Below are positions 57,128 through 64,000 of a DNA stretch of 64,000 nucleotides, one piece after another. Both the position numbers and the translations under genes were made by a program. The DNA lies in assembly GCA_963850605.1 (NCBI GenBank), contig CAWKLX010000003.1:434001-498000 (forward strand). The letters are read 5' to 3'. Each line of letters starts with the position of its first letter. The stretch's first letter is position 1. The DNA is from BOG-908 sp963850605. GTDB lineage: Bacteria; Pseudomonadota; Alphaproteobacteria; Acetobacterales; Acetobacteraceae. Under the pieces are notes generated by a model. That model had not been told where the DNA came from, did no database searches, and was given only the letters and a program-made list of their open reading frames with translations.

Positions 57128-57231
57128 AGCATCATCCGATCGAACGGAATCGCTCGGTCGGATGAGGATGCTTGCCAAGACAATGAGCTAGAGCGTGGCC
57201 CGTGAGCCAATGCGAACGGATCGTGCTCTAG
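57125..57231 (+). repeat. 107-bp palindromic intergenic element, copy 2 (most intact)
   Basis: The ends are perfect 7-bp inverted repeats (TAGAGCA at 57125-57131, TGCTCTA at 57224-57230). Inside are two hairpins: one from AGCATCATCCGA/TCGGATGAGGATGCT and one from CTAGAGC/GCTCTAG. The first triplet TAG ends pabC, and CTA at 57228-57230 is the stop of the minus-strand thioesterase. Copies at 32-138 (inverted) and 25864-25965 belong to the same family. Confidence 0.8.
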
Positions 57232-57677
57232 CCACGTTCCATCACCAGCAGCGTCGAGGTGGCGCTCGCATGAAGTTTGCCGGCGGCATCCTTCAGCGTG
57301 GCCTCGGTAAATGCGGCGCGACGCCCGAACTGAACCACACGGCCCTCGCCGCGCATGGGCCCGGTCTCGACGGTGATTGCCTTGTGATAGGCGACCTTCA
57401 GCTCCAGCGTCGTATAAGCCTGCGTCGGCGACAGTTTCGTATGCACCGCGCACCCGCAGCAACTGTCCAGCACGGCCGCGGCGAACCCGCCATGCACGGT
57501 GCCGATCGGATTGTAGACGGACAGGCTGGGAACGGCCTCGAAGGCCACCACGCCATCCGCCACCTCGGTGATGTGAAAGCCCATTGTCTGCCCGATGGCG
57601 ACATTGCCCTTGGTCATCAACAGGCGCAGCTGTTCTAGCCCGGACAGACCGGCGGGAATGGTCTTCGTGTGATCCAT
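57228..57677 (-). CDS. PaaI-type hotdog thioesterase
   Basis: A 149-residue hotdog-fold protein. The family signature is GTVHGGFAAAVLDSCCG, with VHGGF-Asp active-site residues, and LKVAYHKAI lies in the following strand. Members of this family hydrolyse aryl- or acyl-CoA thioesters, and the substrate is not predictable. Its stop is supplied by the palindromic element. The next upstream gene on the strand is the DUF1272 protein, 10 nt away. Confidence 0.85.
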   Translation of the reverse strand: MDHTKTIPAGLSGLEQLRLLMTKGNVAIGQTMGFHITEVADGVVAFEAVPSLSVYNPIGTVHGGFAAAVLDSCCGCAVHTKLSPTQAYTTLELKVAYHKAITVETGPMRGEGRVVQFGRRAAFTEATLKDAAGKLHASATSTLLVMERG

Positions 57678-57687
57678 GTTCTGAACG

Positions 57688-57939
57688 TCAGGCAGAGATC
57701 GAGCTACAAGCCACGTGTGCTACAACCACACGCGCGGACGTAGCGGGCATCCTGGCCAGGTGCTGAGGCGGACGTGTCGGCCGCAGCACCAGGTCGCCAC
57801 CGCAATTCGGACAGCATCCGCCAAGCCGCCCGACGCACTCTGCGCAGAACGTACACTCGAAGCTGCAAATGCGCGCGTTCGGATCGCCGTTCGGCAAGTC
57901 GCAATCGCAGCACTCGCAATTGGGTCGAAGTATGAGCAT
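57688..57939 (-). CDS. DUF1272 zinc-ribbon-like small protein
   Basis: An 83-residue protein with the DUF1272 pattern: LRPNCECCDCDLPNGDP, ARICSFECTFCAECV and CCPNCGGDLV. Eleven Cys in the first ~50 residues form probable zinc sites. The C-terminal tail is not conserved. ATG 57939 is used because the family begins two residues before LRPNCECC. The role is unknown. Confidence 0.85.
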   Translation of the reverse strand: MLILRPNCECCDCDLPNGDPNARICSFECTFCAECVGRLGGCCPNCGGDLVLRPTRPPQHLARMPATSARVVVAHVACSSISA

Positions 57940-58019
57940 GTGGCTCGCTTCCCGCGATAGCGCCGGATCGTGACCCGAGCGGGTGAACACTGTCAACCCA
58001 AGCCATCACCGTGGCGCAA

Positions 58020-59276
58020 TCAGCTCGCCGCCACCTTCATCCCTGCCGACAAATCGACCGGCAGGCTCAAGATCACCCGGTCGCCATCCTTCAACCCGCC
58101 GCGCACCTGAACCTGCGCCCCATCATCCTGCGCCACATCCAGGTGACGAATGGCGATCTTGCCATCCTCCACCACCGCCGCCGACAACCCGTCCTTGTCG
58201 AAGATCACCGCCTGGCTCGGCAGCGAAATCACCGGCGCGGGACGTGGCTCCTGGATATGCACGATCCCATAGAGCCCGGCGGACAGCGCGCCGTCGCGGT
58301 TATCGACATCCACCTCCGCCAGCAGCGTGCGCGTGTCCGACGCCAGCGCGGACGCGTTGCGCGCCACGCGGCCATGAAACGACCGGCCCGGCAACTGCGG
58401 AATCGTAATCGTGGCATCCTGCCCATCATGCAATCCGAACGCATAGGATTGCGGCACATAGACCTGCACCCGCAACGTATCGGTGCGGGCGATGGAAAAC
58501 AGCGACGTGCCGCTACTCGCGTCGGCGGTCACCAGATTGCCCACGTCGATCTGGCGCGCGGTGATCACACCATCGAACGGCGCCGTCACACGCTCGAACT
58601 GCGTCAATTGCACCAGCCGGTTCACGTTGGAGATCCCGGCCGCCAGGTTCGCCTGCGCCACGCCCACGCCGGCCGACTGGGTCTGCGCCGTCGTGCGGTC
58701 CTGGTCGCCTTGCTGCCGGCTGTCCCAGCCCTCGGCCACCAGTCGCGACGTGCGCGCGTTGGTCACCTGCGCCAGCCCGCGTCCGGCCACAGCCTGCGCC
58801 AGCGACGCCTGCAGTTGCAGCACCTGCGCGCGGGCCTGCGCCAATTGCTGGTCCAGATCGGGTGCCGCAATGATCGCCAGCACGTCGCCCGCGTGCACGC
58901 GGCTGCCGATATCGACGCGGCGCGAAGCGATGTAGCCGGTGGCGCGCGCATACAGCGTGGCGCTGTCGAACGCCTGCAAATTGCCGGGCAGATCGACCAC
59001 GCTGGGCCGCGTATCGGCATGCACCACCATGGTCCGGACTGTCGGCACGGCGTCCTTCCTGGTCTGCATGGCGGTCCGCGCGGCAGCCTCGCGGGCCAGA
59101 TGCGTCCACACACCCCACCCAACCGCGGCCAGCACGAGCAGCGCCGCGACAGCGGCGGCCACACGGGCGATCCGGCCGCGTCGCCGGTCCTGGCCTGGCT
59201 CGCGCGCCGGCGGCGCATCTTGCCGGCTGGACTTGGACGCCTGATCCTCCGGGGAGGGCCTAGAAATCTGGTTCAT
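58020..59276 (-). CDS. RND efflux periplasmic adaptor (membrane fusion) protein
   Basis: A 418-residue adaptor with an N-terminal membrane anchor (AAAVAALLVLAAVGWGVW, residues ~38-55), a lipoyl region (ATLYARATGYIASRRVDIG), a helical hairpin (QLAQARAQVLQLQASLAQ) and the beta-barrel region (ERVTAPFDGVITARQIDVG). It would link the inner-membrane pump to an outer-membrane channel. It is transcribed second, 3 nt after the pump gene, whereas adaptor-first order is usual. No TolC-type gene is in the window. Confidence 0.9.
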   Translation of the reverse strand: MNQISRPSPEDQASKSSRQDAPPAREPGQDRRRGRIARVAAAVAALLVLAAVGWGVWTHLAREAAARTAMQTRKDAVPTVRTMVVHADTRPSVVDLPGNLQAFDSATLYARATGYIASRRVDIGSRVHAGDVLAIIAAPDLDQQLAQARAQVLQLQASLAQAVAGRGLAQVTNARTSRLVAEGWDSRQQGDQDRTTAQTQSAGVGVAQANLAAGISNVNRLVQLTQFERVTAPFDGVITARQIDVGNLVTADASSGTSLFSIARTDTLRVQVYVPQSYAFGLHDGQDATITIPQLPGRSFHGRVARNASALASDTRTLLAEVDVDNRDGALSAGLYGIVHIQEPRPAPVISLPSQAVIFDKDGLSAAVVEDGKIAIRHLDVAQDDGAQVQVRGGLKDGDRVILSLPVDLSAGMKVAAS

Positions 59277-59279
59277 CGC

Positions 59280-62200
59280 TCAGGCTCCCTGGTGCGAGTA
59301 TTGGCGTGACGCTTGCTGTCCGCGCTCCGGTTCATCGTTTCGGTCATCGCGCCGCTCCGCGCGCACACGATCGAACGCGCCGAACACCGAGTAGAGATAG
59401 GGCACGAACAGCAACGTGGTGCACGTGCCCACCAGCACGCCGCCAATCACAGCGCGCGCCAGCACCGCATTCTGCTCCTCGCCGGGCCCGCCGATCGCCA
59501 TCGGCACCATGCCCACCAGCATGGCCGCCGCCGTCATCAGCACAGGACGCAGGCGGGTGGTACCCGCGGAGATGGCCGCCTCCACCGCACTCATCCCGGC
59601 CTCACGCTGCTCACGCGCGAAGGTGACGAGCAGGATGGAATTGGCCGAGGCCACGCCCACCGACATGATCGCCCCCATCAGCGAAGGCACGGACAACGTC
59701 GTACCCGTGACGAACAGCATCAGCAAAATGCCCGAACCAGCGCCCGGCAAAGCCAGGATCACCGCCAGCGGATCGAGGAAACTCTGATAATTCACCACCA
59801 TCAGCAGGTAGACGAACACGGCGGCGAACAGCAGGCCGATGGTCAGATTGGTGAACGCGTCGTTCATGCTGCTGATCTGGCCGCGCACGTTGATCAGGTT
59901 GCCAGTTTTCAGGTGCTTCTGCTCATCGGCCACCACACGGTTGATGGCTGTCGCGGCACTTCCCAGGTCCAGGCTCTGCACGCTCGCATAGACGTCGTAC
60001 ACCTCCTGGATGTTGGACTGGTTGTACACGGACTGCACCTGCATGCGGCGCCCGCTGGCCACATTGCCCAGCAAATCGGGAATGCGCGTGCCGTTCGCCG
60101 CCACGCTGCCGGCAATCGGCGTGTTGTCGATATCCTGCTTGTTGTGCAGCCTGTACTCCGGTGTCTGCACCGCCATGTAGTAGGGAATGCCGTTCGCAGG
60201 ATCGGTCCAGAAATTCGGCTGAACCTGCTCGGACGATGACAGGCTGATATTCAGATCCTGGGCGATCTGGTTGACCGTCAGCCCAAGCTGTTGCGCCCGG
60301 GTGCGATCGATCGTGTAAAACATCTCCGGCGCATCCAGCTCCTGCTGCACATGCGCGTCCACAATTCCCGGAACGCCCGCAATCCGGTGCGCGATATCCT
60401 GCGCGATCTTCTGGTTGCCGGCCCGGTCCTTGCCCTGCACCTGCACGTCGATCTGCGACGGAACACCGAAGTTGAGAATTTGCGTCACCAGATCGGCCGG
60501 CTGAAAGTAGAATTTTTCGTCCGGAAACGCCGCCGGCAACTCATCACGCAACACGCGCGTGATGGCCGCCGTGCTCATGCTGCGCCCATCTGCAAGTTCG
60601 ATCTGGATGGTGCCGTCATTGACGCCGATCGTCGTGCCATCCGTGTAGGCCAGATTATAGGTGCGCTGCGGCAACCCGATATTGTCCAGCAGCAACTTGA
60701 TATCCTGGCCAGGCACGTGCGCGCGGATATTATCCTCCACCGCCTGAAAGATTTTCTCCGTCGTCTCCACCCGCGTCCGCGCCGGTGCGCGTACATGCAG
60801 CTGGATCAGCCCCGCATCGACCTGCGGAAAGAAATCGCGGCCGACGAACAGGCTCAGCACGACGGCGCCGGCCACCATCGCCACGCCCACCAAGGGTGTG
60901 ATCAGCCGCCGCGCCAGTATCGCCCCCAGCAACCAGCCGTAGAACTCGCGGAATGCGTCGAACCGGCGATTGAAACCCTCGTGGAACCGCCCGAACCAAC
61001 CTCTCGCGCCCTGATCCTTGTGATCCCCTTCATACTCGCGGCGAAGCATCAGCCGGATCACGATCGGCGTCAGCGTGCGCGAAATCCCGTAGGACGCAAT
61101 CATGGCGAACACCACCGCCATTGCCAGCGGCGTGAACAGGTATTTCGCCGCGCCCTGCAGAAAGAACACGCTGACGAAGACCACGCAGATGGCCAGCGTG
61201 GAAATCAGCGTCGGAATCGCAATGCCCGCCGCACCCTCGGTCACGGCCTCCTCGAAATCGCCACCCTCGTCCAGCAGCCGGTGCGTGTTCTCGATCGTCA
61301 CGGTCGAATCATCGACGAGTATGCCGACAGCCAGCGCCAGCCCGCCCAGGGTCATCGTATTGATCGTCTGACCCAACGCCGACAGCACGGCCACCGAGGT
61401 CAGGATCGACAACGGGATCGACACCATCACCACGATCGTCGATCGCCAGGAGCCCAGGAACACCAGGATCATCAGCGCCGTCAGCCCGGCCGCGATCGCG
61501 CCCTCGCGCAACACCAAATCGATGGCGTTGGACACGAACACCGACTGGTCGAACAGCAGCGCGATGTGCATGCCCGGTGGGGCCGCTTTCTGAATGGTGG
61601 GCAGCGCCGCCTTCACCCGGCGCACCACGTCCAGCGTGGAGGCGTCGCCATTCTTGATGATGGTCATCAGCACCGCGCGCTTGCCCTCGGTGCGCACGAT
61701 ATTCTGCTGCACCGCCCACCCGTCGCGCACATGCGCCACATCCCGCAGATAAACGGTGGTCGCGCCCGACTGCCGGATCGGGACGTTGTTCAGCGCCTCG
61801 ATCGACTGCGCGCTTGCGTTGACCCGCACGATGAACTGCCGGTCGCCCATCTTGGCGTCACCCGAGGGCAAGGTCAGGCTTTGCGCGTTGACCGCGGTCA
61901 CCACGTCGGCCGGCGTCAGCCCCTGCGCCCGCAAAGCGTCCGGGTCCAAGTCCACCATGATCTGGCGGTACTTGCCGCCATAAGGCGTGGGCAAGGTGAT
62001 ACCCTGGATCGGGGCCAGCTGCTGGCGCAGCTGATAGATGCCGTAATCATAGAGCTGTTGTTCGTTCAGCGTCTCCGAACTCAGGCTGATCTGCAGCACC
62101 GGCACGGACGACGCGTTATACTGCACCACCACCGGCGGCTGAATCCCGGTCGGCATCAGCGCGCGGATGGAGTTGGTGGCCGACACGATCTGCGCGATCG

Positions 62201-62513
62201 CCAGATCGACGTTCACGTTCGGCTGAAAATAAATCCGCTCGACCGAAATGCCGGACAGCGTCTGGCTGTCGATCGTCTTGATGTCGTTGACCGACGAGCT
62301 GATCGAATACTCGCTATAGGTGGTGACGCGCTGCTCCATCTCTTCCGGTGTCAGGCCGGTGTACTGCCAGATGACCGAAACGACGGGTATGTTGATGCCC
62401 GGAAAGATGTCCTTGGGCGTCACCAATATGGCGCTGCCACCCAGGAACAGCATCAGTATCGCCACCACGTAGAAGGTGTGCGGATACCTGAGTGCAAATT
62501 TGACGATACCCAT
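59280..62513 (-). CDS. RND efflux permease (HAE1-like)
   Basis: A 1077-residue proton-driven RND pump. The N-terminal helix (FYVVAILMLFLGGSAILV), the porter loops and the two transmembrane blocks are complete. GLALAVGILVDDSTVTIEN carries the paired Asp residues in TM4 that relay protons, and ISAGTTRLRPVLMTA lies in the C-terminal half. Substrate is not predictable, although the HAE1 type favours hydrophobic or amphiphilic compounds over metals. ATG 62513 is chosen because the long frame upstream is antisense to gspL and lacks family residues. The frame is intact over 3.2 kb. Confidence 0.92.
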   Translation of the reverse strand: MGIVKFALRYPHTFYVVAILMLFLGGSAILVTPKDIFPGINIPVVSVIWQYTGLTPEEMEQRVTTYSEYSISSSVNDIKTIDSQTLSGISVERIYFQPNVNVDLAIAQIVSATNSIRALMPTGIQPPVVVQYNASSVPVLQISLSSETLNEQQLYDYGIYQLRQQLAPIQGITLPTPYGGKYRQIMVDLDPDALRAQGLTPADVVTAVNAQSLTLPSGDAKMGDRQFIVRVNASAQSIEALNNVPIRQSGATTVYLRDVAHVRDGWAVQQNIVRTEGKRAVLMTIIKNGDASTLDVVRRVKAALPTIQKAAPPGMHIALLFDQSVFVSNAIDLVLREGAIAAGLTALMILVFLGSWRSTIVVMVSIPLSILTSVAVLSALGQTINTMTLGGLALAVGILVDDSTVTIENTHRLLDEGGDFEEAVTEGAAGIAIPTLISTLAICVVFVSVFFLQGAAKYLFTPLAMAVVFAMIASYGISRTLTPIVIRLMLRREYEGDHKDQGARGWFGRFHEGFNRRFDAFREFYGWLLGAILARRLITPLVGVAMVAGAVVLSLFVGRDFFPQVDAGLIQLHVRAPARTRVETTEKIFQAVEDNIRAHVPGQDIKLLLDNIGLPQRTYNLAYTDGTTIGVNDGTIQIELADGRSMSTAAITRVLRDELPAAFPDEKFYFQPADLVTQILNFGVPSQIDVQVQGKDRAGNQKIAQDIAHRIAGVPGIVDAHVQQELDAPEMFYTIDRTRAQQLGLTVNQIAQDLNISLSSSEQVQPNFWTDPANGIPYYMAVQTPEYRLHNKQDIDNTPIAGSVAANGTRIPDLLGNVASGRRMQVQSVYNQSNIQEVYDVYASVQSLDLGSAATAINRVVADEQKHLKTGNLINVRGQISSMNDAFTNLTIGLLFAAVFVYLLMVVNYQSFLDPLAVILALPGAGSGILLMLFVTGTTLSVPSLMGAIMSVGVASANSILLVTFAREQREAGMSAVEAAISAGTTRLRPVLMTAAAMLVGMVPMAIGGPGEEQNAVLARAVIGGVLVGTCTTLLFVPYLYSVFGAFDRVRAERRDDRNDEPERGQQASRQYSHQGA

Positions 62514-62729
62514 GGCCCTGCTTCGCGGTCTTCCGGCGGCCAACGTGGGGGCCGGCCGCGCGGTTGCCCATGCACGATGCTGCGATGCGGCGTGACACGG
62601 CGGACACGCGGGCCGGGCGCATCCGCAACCACGGGTTAAGAAGCGGCAACCCGGCCGCACTACCGCTTCCCAAGGCCGACCGCCCAAGGTAACGCCTTCG
62701 CGACTATAGCCAGGCGGGGCAAAGGGCAC

Positions 62730-63755
62730 GTGCTCGGCGAATTTTTCGAGTGGTGGGGCGGACAACTGACCGAACTGGTGCCGGCGCGGTGGCGCGGGCG
62801 CAGCGGCGGCACGGACGCGCTGGTGGCCGATGCCAGCGAGCCCGGCCTGCTGACCCTGCGCCGCCGCCGCCGCGGCGCCGAGCAACGCCTGACCCAGTTG
62901 CGCCTCGACGAGCCCGGGCATGTCTCCTTGCGGGCCGCCCTCAACGGCCGCCCGCGCGGCGAGCCGATGGTGCTGCGCCTGGCGCCCGCCCAGGTTCTGG
63001 AACGCGCCGTCACCCTGCCGCTGGCCGCCGAGCGCGACCTGGACCGTGTGCTGGGCTATGAGATGGAGCGGCTGACCCCGTTCACCGCCGACGAGGTATT
63101 CTGGGGGTTTTCGCTGCGCGAGCGGGATCGCACACGGGCCCGCCTGCTGCTGCGGCTCACCATGGTGCCCCGCGCTTCCGTGGCCGGCATGCTCGACCTG
63201 CTGGCCGCCAGCGGCGCCCGCCCCGTGCAGCTGGAAGCCGCCGCCCCCGATGGGCCGCGCGTGATGCGCCTGGCCCATGCCGGCCCGTCCGCCCGCGCAC
63301 GCCTGGCGCAACGCGGGTTGGCGGCGGCGGCCGGGCTGCTCGTGCTGCTGGTCCTGGTCTCGCCCTTCTTGCGGCAATCGCTGGCCTTGGCCGAAGTGCA
63401 GGACAGGCTGGACCAGATGTCCCCCCGCATCGCCCAGGTGGACGTGCTGCGGCGCCGCATCTCCGGCGCCGGCGCCGGCGGGGACGCCGTGGCGGCCGAG
63501 ACGCGCCGCCTGGGCGATACCCTGCTGGCGCTGGCGGCGGTTACCGAAATCTTGCCCGATGACAGCTACTTGACCGAATTCACCATGCGCGAACGCAAGA
63601 TGACCCTGTCCGGCCTGGGTGCGTCGGCGCCCAAACTGATCAGCCTGCTCTCGGGTGACCCACGCATTCGCGGCCCCGCCTTCACCGCCCCGGTCACCCG
63701 CAGCGAAACCAACCACCTGGACGTGTTCTCGATCCGCGCGGAGCTGGCCCAGTGA
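62730..63755 (+). CDS. gspL: type II secretion GspL-like protein (PilN-like C-terminus)
   Basis: A 341-residue protein. The N-terminal ~190 residues resemble the actin-like cytoplasmic part of GspL (VTLPLAAERDLDRVLGYEME, then LTPFTADEVFWGF). One transmembrane helix follows (GLAAAAGLLVLLVLVSPFL, ~196-214), and the periplasmic part has a coiled coil and a PilN-type ferredoxin-like fold. GspL anchors the GspE ATPase at the inner membrane. GTG 62730 lies 216 bp from the divergent pump gene; this gap should hold both promoters and I see no gene in it. Confidence 0.8.
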   Translation: MLGEFFEWWGGQLTELVPARWRGRSGGTDALVADASEPGLLTLRRRRRGAEQRLTQLRLDEPGHVSLRAALNGRPRGEPMVLRLAPAQVLERAVTLPLAAERDLDRVLGYEMERLTPFTADEVFWGFSLRERDRTRARLLLRLTMVPRASVAGMLDLLAASGARPVQLEAAAPDGPRVMRLAHAGPSARARLAQRGLAAAAGLLVLLVLVSPFLRQSLALAEVQDRLDQMSPRIAQVDVLRRRISGAGAGGDAVAAETRRLGDTLLALAAVTEILPDDSYLTEFTMRERKMTLSGLGASAPKLISLLSGDPRIRGPAFTAPVTRSETNHLDVFSIRAELAQ

Positions 63756-63798
63756 CGGATGTCGGCCGTCGGTCGCCCGTCGCCGGGGGACACCTCTG

Positions 63799-64000
63799 AT
63801 GGCCGCCTTGCCGACCGGACAGCGGGGCCGGGCGCTCGCCGCCGCCCTGCTGGTTCTCGCCGTCTTCGCGGCGTGGCTGGGGATCGTCTCCCCCGTGCTG
63901 GATTTCTATGGCGCGCGCGCCGACCAGCTGGCCAGCCTGCAGGCCCGGGCAGGGCGGGAGGCGGCGCTGATCGAAACCTTGCCCTCGCTGAAGGCGCAGG
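63799..64000 (+). CDS. gspM: type II secretion GspM-like protein (partial, runs off window)
   Basis: ATG 63799 follows a GGGGGA stretch. The first ~67 residues show a short cytoplasmic tail, a transmembrane helix (ALAAALLVLAVFAAWLGIV, ~12-30) and the start of a coiled coil (LASLQARAGREAALIE). Position after gspL and the helix-plus-coil layout fit GspM, which pairs with GspL. The rest lies beyond base 64000. Confidence 0.7.
   Translation, partial: MAALPTGQRGRALAAALLVLAVFAAWLGIVSPVLDFYGARADQLASLQARAGREAALIETLPSLKAQ

Noticed and set aside
60291..62639. A 782-codon plus-strand open frame opposite the RND pump
   Set aside because: Shadow of the pump gene, with strongly biased Arg and His content.

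Overview
This window comes from a GC-rich alphaproteobacterium, most likely of the Acetobacteraceae. That placement rests on gene order (ruvB-ybgC-tolQRAB-pal-cpoB-tilS-ftsH-folP-glmM), a fused ispDF gene, a dusB-ntrB-ntrC operon, a TolB leader with an RRRGFL motif and AT-rich hairpin elements between genes. It is inference from the sequence alone.

Layout. 0.1-18.2 kb: a long, tightly overlapping + strand housekeeping run (SDR, ruvB, ybgC, Tol-Pal, cpoB, tilS, ftsH, folP, glmM, thiD, phzF, dapF, mtaB, ftsY). 18.4-24.1 kb (- strand): a beta-helix repeat protein, a putative lipoprotein hydrolase and lutABC for lactate oxidation. 24.2-25.9 kb (+): two overlapping genes that look like a membrane-acting toxin and its membrane immunity protein. 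26.0-31.4 kb (-): a GAF-GGDEF-EAL protein, a DUF155-like membrane protein, a small lipoprotein, ispDF and a Uma2-type nuclease. 31.5-36.7 kb (+): dusB-ntrB-ntrC, a small lipoprotein and an ABC ATPase that lacks two key residues.

36.7-47.6 kb is an accessory surface-glycan region. Three consecutive genes encode internally duplicated enzymes: a double glycosyltransferase fused to a hexapeptide-repeat acyltransferase, a double methyltransferase and a double OafA-type acyltransferase. A GT39-like membrane glycosyltransferase follows. 47.7-57.7 kb: argG, a coiled-coil/SH3-like membrane protein, DUF2237 and HIG1-like proteins, an MscS-type channel, a 2OG-Fe dioxygenase, copper delivery (PCuAC, Sco), pabB-pabC and a thioesterase. 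57.7-62.5 kb: a DUF1272 protein and an RND efflux pair. From 62.7 kb a type II secretion cluster begins (gspL, gspM) and runs off the right edge.

Two things cut across the window. First, about fifteen genes, including normally essential ones, are broken by single-base frame changes. By my frame count about 24 are net +1 and 4 net -1, and none lies between about 48.9 kb and the right end, so I suspect sequence error in the raw assembly more than gene decay. Second, three families of palindromic intergenic repeats recur. One is a 102-107 bp element that sits exactly between convergent genes and supplies stop codons to both.
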